Assembly (NCBI RefSeq): GCF_963966145.1
Contig: NC_091052.1
Coordinates: forward strand, 13,640,001-13,704,000
DNA length: 64,000 nt
Direction: 5' to 3'
From: Tenebrio molitor
Taxonomy: Eukaryota; Arthropoda; Insecta; Coleoptera; Tenebrionidae
Of the stretch, positions 41,925-51,486 are shown piece after piece. Position 1 is the stretch's first letter. The number at the start of each line of letters is the position of its first letter. The notes beneath the pieces are model-generated. The model was not told where the DNA came from and did not search any database. It saw only the letters and a program-made list of their open reading frames with translations. Made by a program: the position numbers and the translations under genes.

Positions 41925-42841
41925 AATAAATAATAATAATCTTTCTAAAACGAATGTTGTTAGAATTTTTATTTATAATATAATAAGGACAATTCACAGA
42001 TAAAACCAACGTTGTAATTTATTTATAAAATTACGTAAGCCACATATCATTAGTTTTTTTCACTCTTAAGAAAAAGATGAACGTATTTAAAGACGGTAGG
42101 TACACCTGATTACGAAGACAACGTAGCAATTACACGACAGACCACTTGGTTGCCTCTTTGGATTTATACTAACTCTTTGTAGTTAACAATGTGCAACAGT
42201 GCTTCCAACAAACTCTTTGTGGCCTCGATCAACTGTAAGTAGCATCACTTGGTGTAAACTTCACCAAACTCGAGTTTTGAAATAAAACTTTGCTTTTCTT
42301 AAGATGAAACTTCTCGGAATCGAATTCGAACCATTGTGCGTCCCGATGCACCGACGCACAGTGGGCTGAAACGCCGAAAATCTGGCCATAATACGAAGAA
42401 AATTATCAATTTCTGTGAAAATGTGTATATAGGGGTTTTTCAGATCGCTGATTAAGAATCCAACATTTAATTTTGACAATTTAATTCATACACTAAAAAT
42501 CCCATAAGCAGCGGTGTTTTTGTCACTATGACAGCGAAAAAAGTTTGCCCTAACTTTTCCAGCGACAAAACGGAACCTAATTTTTGAAAGCGTCTGATTC
42601 TAGTAGGTCTGCATCATCGTACTTTTTCGTATTCATTAAATTGTCTTACCGAATTACACTCAAGCTTTTTTGGGTCGAAGTAAACTTGACATTTATAATT
42701 CGAGTTTTGTTGCCTGCAATTAAACTCAAAAAACTGCCAGAAAAAAAAAAGATCTCGTGTAATTATAAGTGAAAAAAACAAAATGGCGGCTACAAAACAT
42801 CCAAAAAATGTGCCAAAAATCGTCAGTATTAATTTAAAAAA

Positions 42842-43342
42842 TACAGGGTGATTCTGAAATAAGTTTGGAAAAAAATGTGGAGTACCTATCCTTGACATAA
42901 AATAATTCTGCGTAAATGACTTTTGGAGGTGAATTCAAAAGGATGGAAATTATCCCTTATCCTTGTATTTTCGACGGCTATGAATAGGGAAAATTTGTCC
43001 GAATTTATTCACTTCATTAGCAACCATTGTTACATCAACTCCACAACAAAGTCTTAGGTGCAAGCACACTGCTTTATAAATGTTTCTGTGGAAATGATCG
43101 AGAGGAGTAAGCTTACGTTTGTGACTGACGGGCACCTTTGATTATTATTGTTGCTAAACTACCAAGATAATCAGGTAATCACCTTTAACTCAGCAGCGTA
43201 CTAGCAATTTTGAGCAAATTTTCGATCATTTGTATCTCGAAAACGAAAAAACTTTTGTAAGAAAAATTTTTTGTCTATGACTTCTTCTCATCATCACCAA
43301 TTACCGGTTTTTTTTCCAAACTTATTTCAGAATCACCCTGTA
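42842..43342. mobile_element. Mariner-type MITE, 501 bp, 34 bp inverted repeats
   Basis: TACAGGGTGATTCTGAAATA then AGTTTGGAAAAAAA at the left is perfectly or nearly mirrored at the right (TTTTTTTCCAAACTTATTTC then AGAATCACCCTGTA), with TA at both outer ends. A 61-codon minus-strand frame inside (43135-42950) may be a transposase fragment but is not recognisable. It lies within the insertion that splits pseudogene 42304. Confidence 0.8.
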
Positions 43343-43529
43343 TACAATATTCAATTTTACATAGTGCTTAATCGCTATAGGAATCGTATACGTCATTGTC
43401 ATCATCACTATTAACATTTAAAACATGAGAGCATGCTGCTGCAATTTAAAGTGGGAGTAGCACTCTAGCAGCTCTGTTGTGTGTAGGGACAATTATTGTA
43501 AGTTTTTCGTAGGAGTTTTTCGCCAAGTA

Positions 43530-43700
43530 GAAATGATTGGATCCCATCATTTTAATAATCTACGGAAAACCTCTTCAATGTTTTTTTTGCGATCACATTT
43601 TCTTGTAAAATCTTCGCGGAATCTTTTAACATTCTTATTTCACAACTCTTGAGCTTCTTCAGACATCTGTCCAGTAGAATGCATCAAGTATCAGATCGAA
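43530..43700 (-). pseudogene. Degenerate fragment of an unidentified mobile-element protein
   Basis: On the minus strand the segment reads GQMSEEAQEL, a stop, then NVKRFREDFTRKCDRKKNIE and EVFRRLLK. It has the look of a repetitive insect element protein (basic, helical) but I cannot name the family. Low confidence. Confidence 0.25.
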
Positions 43701-44810
43701 AATTTGCTTCTTTAACAAAAAAATTACTCTTCATATTATTTGGATCTGTAAAAATGCTTTAATTTACGCGCATCTTCGCAGAAAAAGTGCCTCAAAAAGC
43801 AAAGTTACAGAAAGTTGCAGCCAGTTCTTTGTAAATAGTTACGAAGAAATATTCAACAAACAATTTGAACTTGGTTTCCTCCCTATTGGCTACTGATGAC
43901 GTAACTTATTGCTTTTTTAATAACTAATTTCCATAAAGAAACCAACAAAATTTCGAGCGAAGTCGGCTTCTTCATCTGGTTCTTCCTCTAGTTCACGCGC
44001 TTGTGGTGGTTAGTTTCGTTGTACGTCCTCCGGATATACCCCGACCGACACACTTGCGAGAACGACGGCCGCATCATAAAATGGGTCCAGGAATGGCGGT
44101 GGTGTTACCACATGATGAAGTATTTCCCCGTTAAAATCACGGAGTGATGCCCGTGGGTCCGTTCAGCGTCGGAGCAAGTTCCTTCAGCAAGTTTCGTTGA
44201 AGATACCCGGAGATAGAAGCAAGCAATTCTCAACCCGGCAAGTACAAATTCGTGGTGAAGAACAGAAAAGGATTTGTGAAGGTGGCCTTAAGAAATGGAT
44301 TGCCTCCTCTAGTGCCTGCTGTCTCCTTTGGTGAGACCGACTTGTTCGACCAACTGGTTCAGGAGTTTATAAGGAAGTCTTTAGGGGTTGCTTCTGTGAT
44401 TATTTATGGAAGAGGATTCTTCCAGTGCTCATTCGGGATTATTCCACGGAAACAGCCAATCACCACCGTCGGTAAGATTTTCGTTAGTACTCAAGTTGTA
44501 CTACTCTAATCGAGTGCTTTTCATCAGTGGAGCACACCAAAATCGCAAATCCTATCAACGAGCAAGTGGAAGAACTGCACAGCAAATTCGTTCAGTCACT
44601 AATCACTTTATTCGAAGAGTACAAATACAAATACTTAGAGAATCCCGAAGACAAGTATCTAGAGCAGCAGCGAAATGAAAGAATGTTTCTTCCAGTTCCG
44701 GCAAAAATCTGTTTTCTCAAGGATACTGTTTTTTGTAACAGGAAAATATTTAAATTTGATGAACGCAAACCAGCTTAAGGGTGGGCTTTACCTGATTTGA
44801 AATGGTCGAA

Positions 44811-45074
44811 AAACGGTGATTTTTAAACATCCATATCTTTAAAACCACAACAGATGAAGGCAAGGTCCTTTTTTTATCTGAAAGATACGTCTTTCCTCTA
44901 GGGCCCCATACTTTTCTTTTTTCGATTTCGTTATAAATAACAATAAAATAAATTGCAATTTGAGGACTATGCAGGAAGCTGTAACACTAAAACCTAATTC
45001 GAAATTAATTTTAAAAAAAGTATGGGGCCCTCGGAAATTGAATTTTAAAGCGGTTGGTGCCATCACCGTTTTTC
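44811..45074. repeat. Inverted repeat at the left edge of the inserted block
   Basis: GAAAAACGGTGAT at the left pairs with ATCACCGTTTTTCC at the right. Further in, AGGGCCCCATACTTTTCTTT pairs with AAAAAAAGTATGGGGCCCT. The arms are imperfect elsewhere. It begins about 30 bp inside the point where array sequence stops (about 44779), so it may be part of the first insertion. Confidence 0.45.
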
Positions 45075-45187
45075 CAAAAAAATCACAGATCTGAAAAAAA
45101 CGACAAAAATGTGAAGGAATTTCGTTCATTTACACGGAAGAAAAAATTGGAATGCAGGCAACCAGAAATTATTCTTTACCTTCAGGC

Positions 45188-45252
45188 CAAGTGGCGATTC
45201 CTAAAATAAGTAGGTATATTTCGGCTAGTTAGAAAGAAAACATTTTACCTGT
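45188..45252. repeat. Direct repeat, left copy (partner 47849-47920)
   Basis: AAGTGGCGATTCCTAAAATA then AGTAGGTATATTTCGGCTAG and AAAGAAAACATTTTACCTG recur in the same orientation at 47849-47920, which has a few extra bases (GTAGATAGATTTATGTCGG). The two copies bracket 2.6 kb that includes a foldback repeat and the Tc1 element. Confidence 0.65.
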
Positions 45253-45539
45253 AATTTATGCAAGAGAGCGAAGGGTGTGCTCTCACAGCCTTCGGACAAT
45301 TGACACAACTAAGAACTGAGGAAAGTGGTATTTTTATAGATTCTGATTTTCTGTAAAATTTAATTGCAAGACCGCTTTTATTAACATTATGTATGCCTAT
45401 TTTCAGCCGTTTTGGCGTAATTTCTATTTTTTGAATATAGTATTTTTTATGTAGCAATTGTTTCATTTGAATTTTTATTGCATTGCTATAAATAATAGAT
45501 AACAACAACATTTATTCTTGACTGTCTCAATGAAAAGTT

Positions 45540-45765
45540 ATTTTTGTATTAAGTGCGCAAAATAATTTTTTTTTGTTGGGGCATGAGAATGATTTTTTTT
45601 TGTCGAAACCGTCAGGTCGAGGCTTCAAACTCATTCGAATGCGCCAACAAAACAATCATCTTTCGCACGAAATACAAACACTATTTTTTCTACAACCGCA
45701 TTTTTAAATTTTTGAATTTTTAAATTTTTGTAAAATTTTCCTTGGATGCTAAAATATTTATCAAA
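45540..45765. repeat. Dispersed foldback repeat, inverted copy of 23012-23232
   Basis: AATAATTTTTTTTTGTTGGG, TTCGCACGAAATACAAACAC, AACCGCATTTTTAAATTTT and TTTTCCTTGGATGCTAAAAT correspond in inverted order to 23012-23232. The Tc1 element inserted directly beside it. Confidence 0.6.
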
Positions 45766-45778
45766 AATGACATATGTA

Positions 45779-47305
45779 CACTGACCGGCGAAAAAAGTGG
45801 GACACCAAGAAAAATAATATTATACTAAAATCATTCTTACAAAATTAAGTAAAAATGATGTCATTACTTGTATTCTCTTCTTAAAAACATACTACCTAAC
45901 AAAGATGTCATTTGAAAGGCTTCAATTAACACATTAACAACAGAAAAGAAAAATACAATTATAAAAAATAAATAAACAAGGAACATGAACGCCTCTACTT
46001 AATTCAATATTTGGTATTCCCGCATCTTGCCTTTATGACAGCTTCTAGCCTTCGTGGCATTGACTCGATTAAGTGCTGAATTTCTTCTTGAGGCGTATTA
46101 TCCCATTCTTCTTGCACGACTCTTCGAAGCTCTTGAAGAGACACCAGCTCATCACACCGCGCTCTAACCTGTTTACCGACAACGTCCCATAGATGCTCAA
46201 TGGGGTTTAAGTCGGGACTACGTGCTGGCCAGTTCATTGTATCAATTCTTACATCATGAAGATAATCTGTTACAATTCGAGCAGTATGTGGGCGAGCATT
46301 GTCGTGCATGAAAATGAAACCATCTCCTGCAAACTGGGCAAAACCCACGACATGGTCTTGTTGAACCTTCTCTATATACCTATGGGCTGTTAATGTGCCT
46401 GTTTCAATAAAAACCAACTCTGTACGGGCTTCCCAAGAAATACCTCCCCATACCATAATTGATCCTCCATTAAAACTGAGCCTTTCAGAAAAATTGCAAG
46501 GTGCATAGCGTTCTCCTGGTCTTCTCCAAACTCTCGCCCGTCCTTCTGGAGATCAGAGAGCAAATCTCGATTCATCGCTAAAGAGTACCGACTTCCATTG
46601 CTCTAAATTCCAATTTAAGTGTTCCTGTGCAAAAAGTAATCTGGAAACCTGATGACCTCTGAGAAGTTCTGGTCCAGTTGCTGTTCGACAGGGCCCTAAA
46701 TTTGCTTCGCCAAGTCTTCTTCTTACAGTCCTTTCATTCACGTTGACCTCTCGTACCCTTTCCAGTTGATTTCTTATCTCAACTGCCGTCATATGCCGAT
46801 TTCTCAAACTAAGCATCGTAATGTCCCGATTATCACGAGCGCTTGTACTTCTTCTACGTCCTGATACAGGTCTTCTGGTGTACCCTCCAGTCTGACGAAA
46901 ACGAAGTACGGCTCTATGGACACTGGATCGTGCAAAACCAAGAGAATTCGCAGCTTCGCGAATGCTGAAGCCCACGTGGACTAGAGTTATAGCTCTGGCA
47001 GAATCTTCTTGCGATAATGGCATTTCAATGACAAAATGACAACTTGAATAACAAATTTGTGAAAATTCCATGACAACAATGTCAGAAATGCTTTTTTTTT
47101 AAGATGAAAGAAAATCAACGCCATATGAGATTTTAATAGATTTAAGAAAAACTCAACAATTGAAAGGTAAAACCCAGTAAATCAAAAGAAAATTGTGGAT
47201 AATAGGAAATAAAACAAAAATAAACTTTTGGGATAAAAAAAAATAACCTACATATTTAAATATAAATGATTTTTTTTAATGTCCCACTTTTTTTGCCGGT
47301 CAGTG
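45779..47305 (-). mobile_element. Tc1-like DNA transposon, complete ends
   Basis: 25 bp terminal inverted repeats (CACTGACCGGCGAAAAAAGT then GGGAC at the left; the right copy differs by one base) are flanked by TA at 45777-45778 and 47306-47307. The length is 1,527 bp, normal for Tc1-family elements. It carries one transposase gene on the minus strand with a single internal stop. The ends and most of the gene are well preserved, so this is a young copy. Confidence 0.92.
46004..47071 (-). pseudogene. Tc1-family transposase, one in-frame stop
   Basis: 355 codons from the ATG at 47071, or 16 fewer from the second Met (MPLSQED), which fits the family length better. The N-terminus has the paired helix-turn-helix (SIREAANSLGFARSSVHRAV, then a second helix pair with TAVEIRNQLERV) and GRRR between them. 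The DDE core shows FSDESRFAL, then HDNARPHTA, then SPDLNPIEHLWD. The second Asp and the Glu are separated by 34 residues, so it is DD34E as in Tc1. A TGA at 46553-46555 directly follows FSDESRFAL; the same frame continues to the end without further damage. It would need readthrough to make a full enzyme. Confidence 0.92.
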
Positions 47306-47307
47306 TA

Positions 47308-48208
47308 CTTTGCGACTTGATAACGATGCATAAATGTCACGTTTTTTTGACGGTTGTAGAAAAATAACTATTTTCTATAATTGCTTCAAAAAATTGATAT
47401 TCATGCACAGTTATGTATGCATGAAGTGGGTCATTTTCTTACATATAATTTTTTTTTACTGTTGTAAGATTGAAACTATTGAAACCATACATAACAGTGT
47501 GTGAAATAAGATTTCACACACATAAGCTTTTCTGTTTTTAACTTCACGCACTGTTTTCTATTAGTTACCTAGCAACACGGTCACTGCGTTGAAAATTTAG
47601 ATTTGTTTCAAAATTTGAATTTTAAAATTTAGTTGCGTGTGGACGTGAGTTTTCATGAATTCGGAGTAACGAAATCAGACGAATTCGGATTATAATGTAC
47701 ACAATGATAAATAAAAACTTGTGCGAATTATGGAAGAATTAGAATTATGTATTGGGATTCGGATTAACGAGGTTGCACTGTACCAGCAGTCATTAATTCA
47801 AAAAAGTCATTAGTTACCTGTATAGGTACTTGGAAATACCTTTTATGACAAGTGGCGATTCCTAAAATAAGTAAGTAGATAGATTTATGTCGGCTACTTA
47901 GAAAGAAAACATTTTACCTGGATGTACTGTATACAAATTGCTCCCACCAAAATTAAACACAAGATAATTGTCTGTGTAAGAACTTTTTGAAAATTCAGTA
48001 ACAGTTGATGAGTGTTAGTGCTTGTTACTTCATGTGATTGCCTTGCAGTGCTTTGTGCGTGTTGAATTGAGTAAATATTCTAAATAGTGTAGTGTTAGTT
48101 ATTAATTTGGCATAGTTTAATTATAGTAGTGTAGTGTTTTATTAAGTTTAATTACATAGTTTAGTGTAATATTATTTATTAATTTATCATAGTTTAATTA
48201 GTGTAGCA
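47308..48208. other. AT-rich upstream region of the Mutator-domain gene
   Basis: Non-coding. It contains the right copy of the direct repeat (47849-47920) and, near 48098-48210, an internal repeat of ATAGTTTAATTA and TAGTGTAGTGTT. It ends in TTTA, the left target duplication of the gypsy element, so its continuation is at 53792. It is probably the promoter or 5' part of the gene at 53826. Confidence 0.4.
47849..47920. repeat. Direct repeat, right copy (partner 45188-45252)
   Basis: CAAGTGGCGATTCCTAAAAT then AAGTAAGTAGATAGATTTAT and GAAAACATTTTACCTG, as in the left copy. Confidence 0.65.
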
Positions 48209-48212
48209 TTTA

Positions 48213-48468
48213 TAAAAGCAATACCCTTCTCAAGATAACAATTTTTAATTATCGGACGATTACAACAATTTTTAATCGACACATGAGGTGCACAATAATC
48301 AATTATTAGTTAGCACATCTCTTTCTCTAACGTCTCAAGCGTCTCAATTCGCACTGCTTCCCCTGTTCCCGTTTTCGATATTGCAAACCCATGCATTGGC
48401 GTTGACCTTCGTCTTGGGTTTCGAATATCCGCGGTGCTGTACAGGCTGACCGGTAAATGGCGCTAACA
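48213..48468 (-). repeat. 3' LTR of the gypsy element
   Basis: 256 bp, same sequence as 53532-53787. Flanked outside by TTTA (48209-48212). The outer end TAAAAGCAATACCC is, on the coding strand, the LTR's 3' terminus. Confidence 0.92.
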
Positions 48469-48842
48469 GCTCGGCCACGCTCCATTTGCCCACGTCCTCG
48501 TGGAGTTACAGCACAGCATAGCTAAAACGGGAAAACAGGAAAAGTCAACGTTTCACTGTAAGATAAATAATATTAGTGTTAGTACAACGTGTAATCAACG
48601 CGATGAGCTCATCAGTATCGTCTTAACGTATATGAATACAATCACTATCAGGTACAAGTGTCGTTTTCACTCGTATATTGGGACAACGTATTTGTCAACA
48701 TCGTTTTCGTTTTCGTATCAAAGGTGATGTATTCTCGTAAGCGTCCGGACATCGTATTCGATTAGCAACGTATTTGCTCAAACATTACGGGTACCCTCGT
48801 GTCAGGACAACGTTTTTGTCCTTGTACTTTTTCGTCATTGCC

Positions 48843-51365
48843 CTATTGAGGCGAATCAGGCACGTTTTGCCGAGACGTATTAAGCACGTTTTGCTCAGAC
48901 GTATTAGGCGCGTTTTGCCCAGACGTATTAGGCACGTTTTGCCCAGACGTATTAGGCACGTTTTGCTGAGACGTATTAAGCACGTTTTGCTCAGACATAT
49001 TAGGCACGTTTTGCCGAGACGTATTAAGCACGTTTTGCTCAGACATATTAGGCACGTTTTGCCGAGACGTATTAAGCACGTTTTGCTCAGACATATTAGG
49101 CACGTTTTGCCCAGACGTATTAAGCACGTTTTGCTCAGACATATTAGGCACGTTTTGCCGAGACGTATCAAGCACGTTTTGCTCAGACATATTAGGCACG
49201 TTTTGCCCAGACGTATTAAGCACGTTTTGCTCAGACATATTAGGCACGTTTTGCCGAGACGTATTAAGCACGTTTTGCTCAGACATATTAGGCACGTTTT
49301 GCCCAGTAGCATCACTGCTACTGTCGTCCGTGTCCGTCTCAGAATTCAAGTCGTATGGTTTCATCTTATCTATTGAGACAACTCCTTCGTAGCGTCTTTG
49401 AGATCTCGTCGATCCAGACAGATCTCGTACCACAAACCGGTCCGAGTCCAGAACTTTTGTGATCTCGTAAGGACCACTATAGTGTTGCAACAACTTTTTA
49501 CTTTTCCCGTCATTTGTCGGAATAACTTTTCGTATCAAAACATGCTGGCCCACCGTATGAGTAGGTGCAGCTCGTCGTTTCTTGTCGTAATGAGTCTTTT
49601 GTTGTGCCTGTTTTGCACTAATTCGTTTACCAATTTTAATACGTGTTGCCGGAAGGTCGTCATCCCGGGTTACTTCACACACCTCTGTGCTCAAAAAGGC
49701 ATCGTTTGCTTGCCTGGGCTGGTATCCCAAGAGCAACTCGTATGGGGTTTTCCCAGTCGTTTTGTTTACCGTTGTATTTAAGCCCCATTGTATCGTACGT
49801 AGTGTTTCGTCCCATTTTCGCTCATCATCCGTAGAGGCAGCTAGACAACTTAGAATCGTTCTATTATACCGTTCTGCTTGCCCGTTGGCTCGAGGTGTTG
49901 CCGTGGCATTGTGGTTAACTTTAATATTGAGCGTTTGGCAATAGCTGATAAAACGTTTACTGGTAAAGCAGCTTCCTCTATCACAAACAATTCGTTGTGC
50001 TACTCCAAACATACTAAAAATCTCGTCTAGGTACGTTAACACTGGCCCTACTGACGTATTTCGTACTGCTTTAAGGAAAGCAAACTTCGTAAACCCGTCT
50101 ATAGCCAGAATCAAATGCGTGTTCTTTCTGGCGCTCGTGACAAATGGTCCTAAATGGTCTATATGTATCGTATGCATGGGTATGTCAAATTTTGGAATAG
50201 GGTGAAGAAAACCTGGCTGCTTCCCCGTGGGCTCCTTGTTGTACATACATGCTAAACAGCAGGAGACATAACGTTTAACGTATTTTTTCATTTTTGGAAA
50301 CCAATATTTTCCTTTGATTAGTTCCAGCGTTTTCTCGGCACCAAAATGTCCGACGTTATCGTGATGGAAAAAAACAATTTGACTACGTGCAGTCTTGGGC
50401 ACAACCCACCTTTCACCTGTTGGTGTTACTTTAAAAATTCGGTTCTGCTTTAGTACATACTCTGAATGTATGCGCTTGTCCTCGTTATCTTCTGGTTGTC
50501 GGGATAAGATAGCATGTATGTGTTTGCACAATTCGTCCGTTAGTTGAGCAGCCAGAACCCAGTCGTCTTCGTTGATGCTCATGTGGTGCACGTAAAATTC
50601 ATTTTCGTGATCGTTTATTTCCTTTTGTAAACTATTCCTACTCAAAGCGTCCACGTGCGCCATCTTCTGACCGGCTCTGTACTCAACACTAAAGTCGTAT
50701 TCCTGTGTCAGCAGCCACCATCGTCCCACTCTCGGAATGAGATCTCTTTTGGTCATCGTGGTTCGTATAGCGTTACAGTCAGTCACCACCGTAAAGTGGA
50801 TTCCTAACAGGTAGATACGGAATCGTCTCATAGAGTCGACCACAGCAAGGGTCTCCAACTCATACGAATGGTACTTTTCCTCCGTCTTGCTTGTCTGCCT
50901 ACTAAAATAACAAATTGGTCTTAGCGTCTGGTCTTGTTGTCGTTGTAACAAAATCCCGCCTATACCATGTTTAGATGCATCAGTGTGCAGCTCCGTATGA
51001 GCATCTCGATTGTACAGAGCTAACACCGGGCGTTCCACTAATCGTTGTTTCAGGAATCGAAAAGCTTCTTCTTGTTCTTTTCCCCAAATAAACGGCATGT
51101 TGGCCTTCGTGAGTTTCGTAAGTGGTTTGGCTTTGGTGGCGAAATTCTTTATGAATCTCCGGAAATAGGAGGTTAACCCTATGAACTGTCTTATTTCGTG
51201 TACATTGGTTGGCCTTGGGTACTCGCTCACTGCTTTAGTCTTCGCTCGTCCAGGTTGTATGCCCCCCATATTCAATTCGTGACCTAAATATTCTAACTGA
51301 TTGTGGAAAAATTGACATTTAGTCAAACGAAATGTCATTCCTGCGTCTCTGAATAGAGTGAACAC
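48843..51365 (-). CDS. Truncated gypsy pol: RNase H, zinc finger, integrase, repeat tail
   Basis: The frame has no ATG at its start. It opens within the thumb of the reverse transcriptase (DAGMTFRLTKCQFF, then YLGHELN). RNase H follows (LHTDASKHGIGGIL, SYELETLAVV, VTDCNAI), then an H2C2 finger (HHDNVGHFGAEKTL to CCLAC), the integrase core with IDHLGPF, CDRGSCFTS and NGQAERYNRT (D-D-E), and a C-terminal region with VGQHVLIRKV. The last about 150 residues are the QNVPNMSE/QNVLNTSR repeats. Upstream, about 40 codons of pre-RT sequence (LTEREQFQVLQLLNEF) remain in another frame. The catalytic fingers and palm, including the YxDD box, are therefore deleted and the deletion is out of frame. Described only as found. 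Confidence 0.88.
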   Translation of the reverse strand: MFTLFRDAGMTFRLTKCQFFHNQLEYLGHELNMGGIQPGRAKTKAVSEYPRPTNVHEIRQFIGLTSYFRRFIKNFATKAKPLTKLTKANMPFIWGKEQEEAFRFLKQRLVERPVLALYNRDAHTELHTDASKHGIGGILLQRQQDQTLRPICYFSRQTSKTEEKYHSYELETLAVVDSMRRFRIYLLGIHFTVVTDCNAIRTTMTKRDLIPRVGRWWLLTQEYDFSVEYRAGQKMAHVDALSRNSLQKEINDHENEFYVHHMSINEDDWVLAAQLTDELCKHIHAILSRQPEDNEDKRIHSEYVLKQNRIFKVTPTGERWVVPKTARSQIVFFHHDNVGHFGAEKTLELIKGKYWFPKMKKYVKRYVSCCLACMYNKEPTGKQPGFLHPIPKFDIPMHTIHIDHLGPFVTSARKNTHLILAIDGFTKFAFLKAVRNTSVGPVLTYLDEIFSMFGVAQRIVCDRGSCFTSKRFISYCQTLNIKVNHNATATPRANGQAERYNRTILSCLAASTDDERKWDETLRTIQWGLNTTVNKTTGKTPYELLLGYQPRQANDAFLSTEVCEVTRDDDLPATRIKIGKRISAKQAQQKTHYDKKRRAAPTHTVGQHVLIRKVIPTNDGKSKKLLQHYSGPYEITKVLDSDRFVVRDLSGSTRSQRRYEGVVSIDKMKPYDLNSETDTDDSSSDATGQNVPNMSEQNVLNTSRQNVPNMSEQNVLNTSGQNVPNMSEQNVLDTSRQNVPNMSEQNVLNTSGQNVPNMSEQNVLNTSRQNVPNMSEQNVLNTSRQNVPNMSEQNVLNTSQQNVPNTSGQNVPNTSGQNAPNTSEQNVLNTSRQNVPDSPQ
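48860..49310. repeat. 48 bp tandem repeat in the pol 3' end
   Basis: Units made of two related 24 bp halves, ATTAGGCACGTTTTGCC(G)AGACGT and ATTAAGCACGTTTTGCTCAG, are repeated about nine times. The period is a multiple of three, so the minus-strand frame stays open and encodes QNVPNMSE-QNVLNTSR repeats. The plus strand is open as well, which is incidental. Confidence 0.9.
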
Positions 51366-51486
51366 TTGTCGTTAAGTTCAATATGCATTTCTGAAATGGT
51401 CGTTTTACCTAGTTCGCTAGTATCGGAAGCAAAACAGTCTAGAAATTCGTTTAGTAATTGCAAAACCTGGAACTGTTCGCGTTCTG

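Larger units (their letters stand above)
42304..44672 (+). pseudogene. Acyltransferase pseudogene, subfamily III, split by about 1.6 kb
   Basis: The 5' exon and leader intron are recognisable (donor AACT/GTAAGT near 42234). The coding start MKLLGIEFEPLCVPMHRR breaks off at about 42356. The gene resumes at about 43963 with CGGCTTCTTCATCTGGTTCT, already with TAG after FLL. The FPHG region is deleted (CCCGTTAAAATCACGGAGTG), and several small losses follow. The 3' part gives RKGFVKVALRNG and FGETDLFDQL, the intron, then the last exon missing part of GAPIEVT. The stop codon has become CGA (44671-44673 region). The 1.6 kb between includes a MITE and other relics. Confidence 0.85.

Noticed and set aside
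48860..49310. Regularly repeated units reminiscent of a CRISPR array
   Set aside because: There are no unique spacers; the units are contiguous and lie in frame in a retroelement ORF in a eukaryotic genome.
48774..49376. 200-codon plus-strand frame of repeated RRIRHVLP units
   Set aside because: It is the antisense of the 48 bp tandem repeat in the gypsy pol gene; a 48 bp period keeps all frames equally open. No start context or domain supports it.
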